A stretch of DNA of 12,878 bases from CAZXVW01 sp964644025 (GCA_964644025.1 CAZXVW010000126.1:1-12878); one strand, 5' to 3'; counted from the stretch's first letter, positions 1-7,286 are shown. The notes: generated by a model not told the origin, from the letters alone. A program made the numbers and translations.

Positions 1-510
1 TCTCGGATTGCGCCGCCTCAACAGCAGGCGCATGCGCACGCACTTGGCGACCGCTGGGATGGGAATCTCCGCGGCGATTCGCTCCGCGCGGGCGAAGTCT
101 CGCATGGCCGCGGCACAGAGCGCGGCCTGTTCGAGCGCGTCGGACTTCTGGAACGGAGTCACGTCGCGTTGGGCTAGTGCGAGGAACGCAGCAAGAGCCT
201 CCTTGCGTTTGCCGCGTCGCATGAGTGCGATAGCGGCCTTGCGATCGAGTACGTAGTCGCCCTGCACCGACGCCGCTTCGAATCGGTGCGAAAGCCCCGC
301 GTAAAGATGGGCAAATTTCAACGGCACGTGGAAGCCCTTTATGCCGGTCGGCGAGAACGCGGAATACTCCTCGCCAGTCTCGCGAATGCGCTGGCGGCAC
401 ACGTTGAAGAACCAGGGCAGGCTCGCGCTCGGCTTGTGGCCCACGACCTGGTGCAGCGGGTCGTTCGTGTCCTCGACCACGGGGATGCGGGCTTCGATCG
501 TCCAGTGGGA
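1..510 (-). CDS. CBM9-like / TPR-like protein fragment, broken at both ends
   Basis: Read on the minus strand, this stretch is open and protein-like, although both ends are missing. The N-terminal part reads HWTIEARIPVVEDTND, then LPWFFNVCRQRIRE and AFSPTGIKGFHVPLKFAHL. These match the end of the CBM9-like domain seen in many Planctomycetes/Verrucomicrobia-type proteins: a strand with W-T-x-E-x-x-I-P, then W-x-x-N-x-x-R, then S-x-T-G and F-H. About 90 residues follow that are alanine-rich and helical, including RRGKRKEALAAFLALAQRD and FQKSDALEQAALCAAAMRDF, and look like TPR repeats. The frame runs off the left edge without a stop. At its upstream side (about 494-510) it meets a plus-strand hydrolase fragment head to head, so no start exists here. 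Likely role: an extracellular or periplasmic sugar-binding protein. The CBM9 call is by motif recall and moderately sure; the function is not known. Confidence 0.6.
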
Positions 511-513
511 AAT
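494..513. other. Head-to-head junction between two truncated genes
   Basis: The same bases make good sense on both strands. On plus they encode SIVQWEIFNE, the glycoside hydrolase acid/base region. On minus they encode HWTIEARIP, a CBM9-like strand. Left of here the plus frame is meaningless; right of here the minus frame is meaningless. A short shared word (about 494-510) may have allowed a microhomology joint or a false join in assembly. Confidence 0.6.
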
Positions 514-2185
514 CTTCAACGAGATCCGGCGCGAGGATCTCAAGCGGCTGAAGCATCCCATGTCGCTGCTGGCCCGGCGGCTGGACCCCACCCGGCTGAT
601 TCTCGATGAGTCGGGCGGCTTCGCCGGCGGGTCGAACATCTACCTGCCATACCAGTATGAGCCGCAAGTGTTCAACGACGTGCACAGTTACCCGGGCGCG
701 CCGTTCAACGACACCTCCTACGACAACTTTCTGACGCTTGCCAGGACGCAGGAAGAGCTGAAGGCGATGGGGCTGGGAGCGGTCCGATTCACGGCCAGCA
801 AGACGGCGCCGGGCCGGTTGACCGTGGTTTCCGAGATCGGCTACGGGAGTCTGCCGGACCTGGTGGAGAACAACCGGCGTTTTGCCGAACGCGGCAACCC
901 TCTGGTGCCGCCGTATCGTTACCACAAGGAGCTGGCCGAGTCGCTTCGCGGCGCGCTGAAGGCGAGCGGGCTGGAGGCGGTTTATCCCGATCTGGAGAAG
1001 CTCTGCCTCGACCAGCAAGCAATTCACGCGGCGGCCAACAAGCGGATGCTCGAAGCGATCCGCTCCAATCCCCGGATCGGCGGTTACGCGGTCCACGCAC
1101 TCGTCGGCGGCGACTGGGTCCTCGGGGCCGGGCTGCTGGACCTGTTCCGCAACCCGAAAGGTTCGTATTGGGGCACGAAAGAAGCCAACCAGCCGCGGTA
1201 CCTGGCTGTTCGCGTTCGGCCGAGAAACATCTATGCCTCGCGAGGAGCGAAGATCATGATTACGGGCATCAATGATCTGGGCCCGGTGACCGGCCGCCTC
1301 GCCGTCACCGTGGTTGCGGCGGATGGCGGCAACGTGTTCCGAGCCGAGAAGGATTGCCGGCTGGCCACGGGGATTTCTTCATTGTTCGCGGAGCACCTGG
1401 ATGCCAGGAAACTCGCCGGCACCTACACGGTCCGGGCGCGGCTGACCGGGGAAGACGAATCGCCGGTGGCGGAGAACACGGTGACGATTGATGTCTACGG
1501 GGATCAGCAGCTTGCCGTGCCGAAGGCGAAGATCGCGGTGCTGGACACCAATGACTCGCTGCGCCCGTTTCTGAGGGCCCGCGGCGTCACCTTCGTTGAG
1601 TTCGGGCCTGGGACACCGATCTCCGTCCCGGTCTTCATACCGAAGGCGGCGGCGAACACTCCGGAGGCCAAAGCCCGGTTCCGGATGCTCAAGGACTTCG
1701 TCGAACGGGGCGGCACGGCGGTGTATCTGGAAACGGTGCAGCGCTCAGCGCGCAACCCGTTCTGGGGTGGCAAACTGCCGGGCGAAGACGTACTGCCCGT
1801 GCGGGCCCGCGTTCAGCAAGCCAAGGGCCTGTGGGTGGGCGTTTCGCATATCGTCACCGATCATCCGGTCTTCGACGGCCTCCCGTCGAAGTGCATGATG
1901 GGCCAGGTGTATGAGAACGTGTGGTCGCCGCAGACCTTGATGGAGACCGGCGGGGAGTTGATCGTCGGCTCGCTGAGCCACGGCTGGCATCAGGGGGACA
2001 AGGACGCGCAGAACTATCTTGGCCCCGGGCCCGCCTGGTACGGCATGGACGTGGGGGTCGTCTCCCGCGGCCGGGGCCGGTACGTGCTTTCGGCGCTGCG
2101 GCTCGTGGAGAACCTTGGCAAGGATCCGGTCGCGGACAAGATTCTGTTCAATTTGATTCGGTGGACGGCTGCCGCCGGAAAGTGA
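494..2185 (+). CDS. GH2-like glycoside hydrolase, N-terminally truncated, with C-terminal GATase-like domain
   Basis: This is the C-terminal half or so of a glycoside hydrolase of the GH2 (beta-galactosidase/glucuronidase) type. The coding match begins with SIVQWEIFNE, where the Asn-Glu pair (518-523) is the expected acid/base. TVVSEIGYGS follows, with a Glu at 833-835 as the likely nucleophile. After the barrel comes an immunoglobulin-like sandwich (about 1190-1500), then a Rossmann-like class I amidotransferase/ThuA-like domain (about 1520-2170) with FVERGGTAVYLET and a HPVFDGLP motif. The usual N-terminal sugar-binding, sandwich and first barrel strands are absent. An ATG at 341 is in frame, but residues between it and 494 are unlike any hydrolase and lie antisense to the CBM9-like fragment, so I do not accept it as the true start. 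Probable substrate: a plant or algal polysaccharide; specificity is unknown. No signal peptide can be judged. Confidence 0.72.
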   Translation, partial: SIVQWEIFNEIRREDLKRLKHPMSLLARRLDPTRLILDESGGFAGGSNIYLPYQYEPQVFNDVHSYPGAPFNDTSYDNFLTLARTQEELKAMGLGAVRFTASKTAPGRLTVVSEIGYGSLPDLVENNRRFAERGNPLVPPYRYHKELAESLRGALKASGLEAVYPDLEKLCLDQQAIHAAANKRMLEAIRSNPRIGGYAVHALVGGDWVLGAGLLDLFRNPKGSYWGTKEANQPRYLAVRVRPRNIYASRGAKIMITGINDLGPVTGRLAVTVVAADGGNVFRAEKDCRLATGISSLFAEHLDARKLAGTYTVRARLTGEDESPVAENTVTIDVYGDQQLAVPKAKIAVLDTNDSLRPFLRARGVTFVEFGPGTPISVPVFIPKAAANTPEAKARFRMLKDFVERGGTAVYLETVQRSARNPFWGGKLPGEDVLPVRARVQQAKGLWVGVSHIVTDHPVFDGLPSKCMMGQVYENVWSPQTLMETGGELIVGSLSHGWHQGDKDAQNYLGPGPAWYGMDVGVVSRGRGRYVLSALRLVENLGKDPVADKILFNLIRWTAAAGK

Positions 2186-2358
2186 AGACGCGGAACAGGG
2201 AGGGGAAGCGCGATCATGCCGAAATGCCGGAGGCCGCTGAGCCTGGCCGTCGTGCCCGCGCCGAATTCATTTGCCGGGTCTCGTGCCTTCCTCGCCAGGT
2301 GAGATAAGCTGGTGAGCAATCTTCTAGGAAACCATCAAGCCTCAAGGGGAATGGATCA

Positions 2359-3897
2359 ATGAGGACAAGCGAACAGTACATTGAACGGCTGAGGAACATG
2401 CGTCGGAACCTTTACCTCAATGGGGAGAAGATCCCTCGCGATCATGAATCGCAAATGCCGGCCATCAACGTCATGTCGAAAACTTTCGACTATGCCCAGG
2501 ACCCGCGGTATCAGGACCTGATGACGGCCACCTCGCACCTGACCGGGGAGCCGATCAACCGGTTCACTCACATCCACCAGAACACGGACGACCTGCACAA
2601 GAAGCAGGACATGACGCGGTTCCTGTGTCAGCAGGTCGGCGGGTGCATTCAGCGGTGCATGGGCATCGACGCGGCCAACGCGATCTACAACGTCTCCTAC
2701 GAGGCCGACAAGCAGAACAAAGGGGAGACTCACTATCACGAGAACTTCAAGAAATGGCTGCTGCGCTTTCAGCAGGAAGACCTGGTCGGCTGCTGCGCGC
2801 AGACCGACGTCAAGGGCGATCGGATGAAGCACCCGGGCGAGCAGGAGGACCCGGACCAGTACGTGCACGTCATCGACAAGAACAAGGACGGCATCGTCGT
2901 GCGGGGCTGCAAGGTGCATAACTCGGAGGCCTCGATCGCCGATGAGATTCTGGTGTTGCCGACGCGTTATCTGAGGCCGGAGGAAAGCGAGTGGGCGGTG
3001 GCCTTTGCGATCCCGGCGGACTGGGAGGGGGTGAAACAGGTCGTTTCCATCCACAACTTCCGCCCGCGGAAACACTTCCCGCGCGGGTTCAATCCCGGGG
3101 CCACGGATTCCTACACGGTCTTCGACGACGCGTTCATTCCCTGGGAGCGGGTCTTCCTGTGCGGAGAAACCCAACACGGCGGGGTGCTGGCGCTGTTGTT
3201 CGCCCTGTTTCACCGCCACAGCTACTCCGGTTGCAAGCCGGCGCTGGGAGACCTGGTACTGGGGGCGGCGGCGCTGGCGGCCGAATACAACGGCGTGCAC
3301 AAGGCCTCCCACATTCGCGACAAGCTGGCGGAGGTCATCATGACCGCGGAGCTAGGTTACGCGGCTGGCTATACGGCCTCGGCGATGGGCAAACCCGAGG
3401 TGTACATGCCGCGGGTGGGCATGGTGCCCTACGGGCCGGGCAGCTACATCCCGAACTCGATTTACTGCAACGTGGGCCGCTGTCTCACCGGCGAGGCCGT
3501 CTACCGGGAGGCCGAGATCCTGTGCGACATTTCCGGAGGCATTCCGGCCACGTTTCCCTTCGAGGGGGATTTCGTGAATCCCGAAACCCGCGATCTGCTG
3601 TACAAGTACATCACGCGCAACCGCAAGATCGCGCCAGTGAACGCCGCGCAGTTCTGGCGGTACATGGGCGACGTGCTTTGCTCGGGCGCCGGCGGAGTTG
3701 CCAACATGGGCAACTTTCATGGCGGCGGCTCTCCGGTGATGGAGCGAATCGCCATCACCTCCCAATACGACATCGAGGCCCGCAAGCAGATGGTGAAGAA
3801 GCTGGCCGGCATCGACGATACGCTGAATAAGCCGTACGAACAGAAAGCCGGCGCCGCGGCGGAAACAAAGACCAAGGAAGCCAAGCCGGAGCGGTAG
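2359..3897 (+). CDS. 4-hydroxybutyryl-CoA dehydratase-like flavoprotein (AbfD family)
   Basis: The 512-residue protein matches the 4-hydroxybutyryl-CoA dehydratase/vinylacetyl-CoA isomerase family (related to HpaB and acyl-CoA dehydrogenases) along its whole length, from EQYIERLRNM and the NTDDLHKK motif to FHGGGSPV near the C-terminus. All four expected [4Fe-4S] ligands are seen: C96 and C100 (GGCIQRCMG), H285 and C292 (FHRHSYSGCK). Y289 and K293 sit where the radical enzyme has its active-site Tyr and Lys. FAD and the cluster would remove water from the unactivated beta carbon of a 4-hydroxyacyl-CoA to give an enoyl-CoA. By my recalled alignment, two catalytic positions differ: the family Glu (E455 of the Clostridium enzyme) aligns with G451, and E257 with D250. 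A charged tail of about 25 residues follows the family end. AAGGGGA (2344-2350) is a good ribosome site for ATG 2359. The tetR promoter begins 16 bases after its stop. Family is sure, substrate is not. Confidence 0.85.
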   Translation: MRTSEQYIERLRNMRRNLYLNGEKIPRDHESQMPAINVMSKTFDYAQDPRYQDLMTATSHLTGEPINRFTHIHQNTDDLHKKQDMTRFLCQQVGGCIQRCMGIDAANAIYNVSYEADKQNKGETHYHENFKKWLLRFQQEDLVGCCAQTDVKGDRMKHPGEQEDPDQYVHVIDKNKDGIVVRGCKVHNSEASIADEILVLPTRYLRPEESEWAVAFAIPADWEGVKQVVSIHNFRPRKHFPRGFNPGATDSYTVFDDAFIPWERVFLCGETQHGGVLALLFALFHRHSYSGCKPALGDLVLGAAALAAEYNGVHKASHIRDKLAEVIMTAELGYAAGYTASAMGKPEVYMPRVGMVPYGPGSYIPNSIYCNVGRCLTGEAVYREAEILCDISGGIPATFPFEGDFVNPETRDLLYKYITRNRKIAPVNAAQFWRYMGDVLCSGAGGVANMGNFHGGGSPVMERIAITSQYDIEARKQMVKKLAGIDDTLNKPYEQKAGAAAETKTKEAKPER

Positions 3898-3912
3898 TTC
3901 GTCACCCGGTTT

Positions 3913-3941
3913 TTGACCCTTCCGACCGGCCGGTATATCAT
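3913..3941 (+). promoter_or_regulatory. sigma70-like promoter of the tetR gene
   Basis: TTGACC (-35, 3913-3918), a 17-base spacer and TATCAT (-10, 3936-3941) match the sigma70 consensus at five of six positions in each box. The start of transcription would lie near 3948, about 36 bases before the ATG at 3984. A copy of the shared palindrome fills most of the spacer. Confidence 0.7.
3921..3934 (-). promoter_or_regulatory. TetR operator, copy 1 (within the tetR promoter)
   Basis: Minus-strand reading ACCGGCCGGTCGGA, an imperfect inverted repeat (ACCG...CGG). It agrees at 12 of 14 positions with the two other copies in the window and also shares the flanking TAT before ACCGG with the 9826 copy. 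It lies between the -35 and -10 boxes, so binding would block polymerase: the expected layout for autorepression by the TetR protein coded just downstream. Confidence 0.7.
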
Positions 3942-3983
3942 ACAGTCTACGAGTAGTGCCGCACCGGGCGGAAGGCCCCAGTC

Positions 3984-4559
3984 ATGATCGACAGGAATTC
4001 ACGAAGAACCCAGGTAATGCTCAAGGCCGCCGAGGTAATCCACGCCAAGGGCTTCGACGCGGCGACGGTGAACGAGATCAGCGAGGCGACCGGCCTGACC
4101 AAGGGAGGCCTGTATCACTACATCAGGAGCAAGCGCGATCTGCTGTACCGGATCATGGACTTCGCCATGGACATCCTGTTCTCCGAGGTCGTTGACAAGG
4201 CCCGCGGCATTGCTGACCCGGAGGAGCAACTGCGCACGGTGATCCAGCGGCACGTCGAACTGACGGTCGAGGACGAGGGATTGCTGACCGCGCTGTCGGA
4301 GGAGGTGGGGGCGCTGACGCCGCGTCACGCGCGGCGGATCCTCCGGAGGAAACGAGAGTACTTCGACTTTGTGCGCGGCATCCTGCTGCGCCTGCGGCGG
4401 CGCGGCAAGCTGGCCAAGGTGAATCCGACGGTGGCCACTTTCAGCATTTTCGGCATGATCCTGTTTTGCCCGAGGTGGTACCGCAGCAACGGCGCCCTGA
4501 GTCCCCGGCAAGTCGCCGAGGAAATTGCCCGGCTTGCTCTCAACGGCATCCGCAAATAG
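3984..4559 (+). CDS. TetR/AcrR-family transcriptional regulator
   Basis: A 191-residue protein of normal TetR length. Residues 9-55 form the DNA-binding domain: the helix-turn-helix is in VNEISEATGLTKGGLYHYI (about 29-47), followed by the family's SKRDLL. The C-terminal ligand domain (about 75-190) ends in GMILFCPRWYRSNGALSP, a pattern shared by regulators of fatty-acid, branched-chain and sterol CoA-ester catabolism (FadR/KstR2-like TetR proteins). The inducer is therefore likely an acyl-CoA. GGAAGG (3970-3975) lies 8 bases before the ATG. Its own promoter carries the shared palindrome, and the same palindrome sits at the promoters of the downstream fadN-like and SDR-SCP2 genes, so it is probably the local repressor of all three. 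The ligand is an inference; 4-hydroxybutyryl-CoA, crotonyl-CoA or a longer acyl-CoA are all possible. Confidence 0.9.
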   Translation: MIDRNSRRTQVMLKAAEVIHAKGFDAATVNEISEATGLTKGGLYHYIRSKRDLLYRIMDFAMDILFSEVVDKARGIADPEEQLRTVIQRHVELTVEDEGLLTALSEEVGALTPRHARRILRRKREYFDFVRGILLRLRRRGKLAKVNPTVATFSIFGMILFCPRWYRSNGALSPRQVAEEIARLALNGIRK

Positions 4560-4572
4560 CTTGAGGCGCTCG

Positions 4573-4599
4573 CGGGCGGCGGCCGAGCCGGACCGCCCG
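4573..4599 (+). terminator. Strong hairpin after tetR, terminator-like but without a T-run
   Basis: CGGGCGG (4573-4579) pairs perfectly with CCGCCCG (4593-4599). Inside it, CGGC (4580-4583) pairs with GCCG (4587-4590) around a CGA loop, with GA bulged out. It starts 13 bases after the tetR stop and ends one base before the -35 box of the next promoter. Because no T-run follows, intrinsic termination is uncertain; it may simply insulate the two transcripts. Confidence 0.4.
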
Positions 4600-4600
4600 A

Positions 4601-4629
4601 TTGACAGAGTGGGTGAGGTAAGAGATAAT
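4601..4629 (+). promoter_or_regulatory. Near-consensus sigma70 promoter of fadN-fadA
   Basis: TTGACA (4601-4606) is a perfect -35 box. A 17-base spacer leads to GATAAT (4624-4629), five of six matches to the -10 consensus. This is the best promoter in the window. Transcription should begin near 4636, inside the operator at 4633-4646, leaving an untranslated leader of about 100 bases. Confidence 0.8.
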
Positions 4630-4632
4630 TCT

Positions 4633-4646
4633 ACCGGACGGTCGGT
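4633..4646 (+). promoter_or_regulatory. TetR operator, copy 2 (over the fadN transcription start)
   Basis: ACCGGACGGTCGGT is an imperfect inverted repeat (ACCG-N6-CGGT) that starts 3 bases after the -10 box and covers the expected +1. Together with its flanks, 17 bases (4632-4648) are identical to 9825-9841 before the SDR-SCP2 gene. The position predicts repression by blocking open-complex formation. Confidence 0.72.
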
Positions 4647-4662
4647 CGCTCCATAACTGTTC

Positions 4663-4718
4663 GCGGCCCGATGGTTCCTGTGCGGCTGTGGCTTGCCTGG
4701 TGGAACGGGCGAGGCCGC
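4663..4718 (+). promoter_or_regulatory. Leader stem-loop in the fadN 5' untranslated region
   Basis: GCGGCC (4663-4668) pairs with GGCCGC (4713-4718), and GTTCC (4674-4678) pairs with GGAAC (4702-4706), giving a long interrupted hairpin. It lies between the predicted +1 and the ribosome site AGGAAGGTGA (4726-4735). It may stabilise the message or insulate translation; no known riboswitch was recognised. Confidence 0.3.
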
Positions 4719-4739
4719 AAAGATTAGGAAGGTGATCTG

Positions 4740-7157
4740 ATGAAACGAAGAATCGAACGAGTTGCTGTTCTCGGCGCCGGGATCATGGGATCGGGAATCA
4801 CGGCCCATCTGGCCAACGCCGGCGTCTCCGTCCTGATGCTGGACATCGTGCCAGCCGAGCTGAGCGAGGAGGACACCAGGAAAGGGATCACCCGGGACCA
4901 GGCGGCGTTCCGCAATCGTCTTGCCCTGAAGGGCCTGGAGGCGATCAAGAAATCCAAGCCGCCGTTGCTGTATTCGCAGAAGTGCCTCGCGCTCATCGAG
5001 ACCGGCAACTTTGAGGATGACTGGGCGAAGCTGGCCGGCTGCGACTGGATCGTCGAGGCGGTTGTCGAGCGGCCGGATGTCAAGCAGCAAGTCTTCGAGC
5101 GAGTGGAGCAGGTGCGGCGGCCTGGCACAATCGTCTCCTCGAATACTTCGGGCATCCCCCTGGCGACGTTGTCGGAAGGCCGCAGCGAAGAGTTTCGCCA
5201 GCATTTTCTGATCACGCACTTTTTCAATCCGGTACGGTATATGCGGTTGCTGGAGATTGTCCCCGGACCGGATACGTTGCCGGAGGTGGTCGAGACCATG
5301 GCGCGGTTTGGCACGTACCGGCTCGGCAAGGGGGTTGTTTACGCCAAGGACACGCCGAACTTCATCGCCAACCGGATCGGCTCATTTTCGAGCGCGGCCA
5401 AGATACGGGCGATGATGGAAATGGACTACCAGATCGACGAAGTAGACGTCATCACCGGCCCCGCTACCGGGGGAGCGAAAAGCGCCACTTTCGGCACCGC
5501 CGACCTGGTGGGCCTGGACACGATCGCCAACGTGACGGAAACCTTGCGCAAGACCGTGCATGATGAGGCGGGCGACATCTGGAAGCTTCCGGACTTCATC
5601 ACAAAGATGCTCAAGGAGGGGCGCCTCGGGCGGAAGAGCGGCGCCGGCTTCTACAAGATGGTGAAGGCTCCCGACGGGAGCAAGCAGAAGCTCGTGCTGG
5701 ATTGGAAGACTGGGGAGTACCGGCCCGCCCAGAAGCCCCGCTTCGCCTCGCTGGGCAGAGCCCTGAGCACGCATGACCCGGCCGAGAAAGCCAGGATCCT
5801 GCTCACCGTGAAAGACCGCGCGACCGAGTATTACAACCGGGTGACCGCTGAGACCTTGGCTTACGCCAGCCACCGTTACGGAGAGATCGCCGACTCGCTG
5901 ACGGATATCGACAACGCCATGAAGTGGGGCTTCAACGCCGAGGCGGGGCCGTTTGAAGGCTGGGACCTGGCCGGCGTGACGGAGATGCTGGCGCTGATGA
6001 AGGAGAAAGGCATCGAGCCGGCGCCCTGGGTCACCGAGATGGTGGACAGCGGGGTGAAGTCCTTTTATCGCATCACTGAGACCGGCAAGCAAGAGTACCA
6101 CCCGCCGACGAAGCACTTTGTGGATGTGAAACGGCCAGCGGACTACCTGGTGCTGGCGGAAATCAAGCAACGGAAGGGCGCCGTGGTGTTTGAAAACGCT
6201 GGCGCCTCGATCGTGGACATCGGCGACGGCGTGGCCTGCGTGGAGTTCCACTCGACGGTTAATCCGAAATTAAACCCGATTGATCCGGGAATGGGCGAAG
6301 CGCTGGGCAAATCCCTGGAAATCGTTCCGAAGGACTTCCGCGCCCTGGTGATCCACCATCAGCAGCAGCATTTCTCGGCCGGAGCCAACATCTACTGGCT
6401 GCTCGAGATGTCCCGGGCCAAGCGTTGGAGCGAGATTGAAGCAGGTGTGCGGGCCTTCCAGGAAGGGTTGCAGGCGAGCCGCCGGGCGCCGTTCCCGGTG
6501 GTGACCGCGCCGTTCGGCATGACGCTCGGCGGCGGCGCCGAGATCGCCATGGCCGGCGACCGGGTCTGCGCCCACGCCGAGCTTTACATGGGGCAAGTGG
6601 AGCCGGGAGTAGGACTGGTGCCGGGCGGCTGCGGCCACCTGCGAATGCTGGAGCGCGTTCTGGACGACCTCGACCAGCCGTTGAACTCCAACCTGCCGTT
6701 CCTGCGCAAGGCGTTCGAGGTGATCGCGATGGCGAAGGTCTCCACTTCCGCCGACAACGCGCGGGAACTGGGATTCCTGCGGCCCATCGACCACATAGAG
6801 ATGAACCGGGACCGGCAGTTGTGGACGGCGAAGCGGATGGCGATCGCGCTGGCCGAAGAGGGTTACCGGCCGCCGCTGCCACGGACGTTTCAGCTCCCGG
6901 GCCGGGACGGCATCGCGACGCTGCAATCGTTGCTGCACAACATGAAGCTCACGCACTGGATCTCGGAGCATGACATGAAGATTGGCATGCACATCGCCAG
7001 GGTCCTGTGCGGCGGTGAGACCACGCTGGCCAACCCGGTGACCGAGGAGCGGATTCTGGAATTGGAGCGCGAAGCGTTCCTGAGCCTGTGCGGTGAGCCG
7101 AAGACTCAGGAGCGGCTGGAGCACATGTTGAAGACCAACAAGCCGTTGAGGAACTGA
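4740..7157 (+). CDS. fadN: Bifunctional 3-hydroxyacyl-CoA dehydrogenase / enoyl-CoA hydratase (FadN-type)
   Basis: An 805-residue fusion in the FadN order, dehydrogenase first and hydratase last, the reverse of FadB/FadJ. The N-terminal Rossmann fold has VLGAGIMGSGI (10-20) for NAD. HFFNPVRYMRLLE (160-172) supplies the catalytic His160-Glu172 pair, and SNTSGIP (134-140) the conserved Ser/Asn. The C-terminal 6PGDH-like helical domains reach about residue 435. The crotonase domain (about 480-720) has the oxyanion segment FSAGAN (545-550) and both catalytic glutamates, E601 (LGGGAE) and E621 (GQVEP). It should hydrate an enoyl-CoA and oxidise the (S)-3-hydroxyacyl-CoA to the 3-oxoacyl-CoA. The archaeal crotonyl-CoA hydratase/3-hydroxybutyryl-CoA dehydrogenase has the same order. 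AGGAAGGTGA (4726-4735) precedes the ATG. A thiolase follows after 129 bases. Chain-length preference cannot be read from the sequence. Confidence 0.93.
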   Translation: MKRRIERVAVLGAGIMGSGITAHLANAGVSVLMLDIVPAELSEEDTRKGITRDQAAFRNRLALKGLEAIKKSKPPLLYSQKCLALIETGNFEDDWAKLAGCDWIVEAVVERPDVKQQVFERVEQVRRPGTIVSSNTSGIPLATLSEGRSEEFRQHFLITHFFNPVRYMRLLEIVPGPDTLPEVVETMARFGTYRLGKGVVYAKDTPNFIANRIGSFSSAAKIRAMMEMDYQIDEVDVITGPATGGAKSATFGTADLVGLDTIANVTETLRKTVHDEAGDIWKLPDFITKMLKEGRLGRKSGAGFYKMVKAPDGSKQKLVLDWKTGEYRPAQKPRFASLGRALSTHDPAEKARILLTVKDRATEYYNRVTAETLAYASHRYGEIADSLTDIDNAMKWGFNAEAGPFEGWDLAGVTEMLALMKEKGIEPAPWVTEMVDSGVKSFYRITETGKQEYHPPTKHFVDVKRPADYLVLAEIKQRKGAVVFENAGASIVDIGDGVACVEFHSTVNPKLNPIDPGMGEALGKSLEIVPKDFRALVIHHQQQHFSAGANIYWLLEMSRAKRWSEIEAGVRAFQEGLQASRRAPFPVVTAPFGMTLGGGAEIAMAGDRVCAHAELYMGQVEPGVGLVPGGCGHLRMLERVLDDLDQPLNSNLPFLRKAFEVIAMAKVSTSADNARELGFLRPIDHIEMNRDRQLWTAKRMAIALAEEGYRPPLPRTFQLPGRDGIATLQSLLHNMKLTHWISEHDMKIGMHIARVLCGGETTLANPVTEERILELEREAFLSLCGEPKTQERLEHMLKTNKPLRN

Positions 7158-7213
7158 TGTCTTGTTTCCCGATGAGGCGCCGGCGACTGCGCCGCCAGGG
7201 CGGGGAAGCGGGC

Positions 7214-7231
7214 CCTGGGGCTTGCCCCAGG
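7214..7231 (+). repeat. Perfect inverted repeat between fadN and fadA
   Basis: CCTGGGGC and GCCCCAGG (7214-7221, 7224-7231) are exact reverse complements around TT, so the RNA would fold as a stem closed by a CUUG tetraloop, a very stable loop. No T-run follows, so this is more likely an intercistronic stability or processing element than a terminator. Confidence 0.5.
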
Positions 7232-7270
7232 CAGTGCAGTTTCCGGAGGTGTTGGCGATTCAAGTATGCA

Positions 7271-7280
7271 AGGAAGGAGA
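7271..7280 (+). promoter_or_regulatory. Ribosome binding site that fixes the fadA start at 7287
   Basis: AGGAAGGAGA lies 6 bases before ATG 7287 and downstream of an in-frame ATG at 7266. The upstream ATG has no comparable site, and the extra residues it would add (MQGRRAQ) precede the normal thiolase N-terminus (MRDAVITT). Confidence 0.75.
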
Positions 7281-7286
7281 GCGCAA

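Noticed and set aside
341..493. In-frame ATG at 341 as the start of the hydrolase
   Set aside because: The residues from 341 to 493 do not resemble a hydrolase N-terminus and are antisense to a convincing minus-strand coding fragment; the hydrolase match begins at the junction.
8..609. Plus-strand open frames at 8-256 and 286-609
   Set aside because: Composition is arginine/alanine/serine-rich with no family pattern; the minus-strand frame in 1-510 is the one that reads like a protein.
2298..2308. GGTGAGATAAG resembling GGTGAGGTAAG at 4612-4622
   Set aside because: Ten of eleven bases agree, but the two lie at different places relative to any promoter and the second is within a -35/-10 spacer; likely coincidence.
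2351..2362. Three-codon frame ATG GAT CAA TGA overlapping the dehydratase start
   Set aside because: Too short to judge; the AAGGGGA site is better spaced for ATG 2359 and the overlap is easily chance.
7266..7286. ATG at 7266 as the thiolase start
   Set aside because: The strong ribosome site at 7271-7280 lies downstream of it and correctly spaced for ATG 7287.
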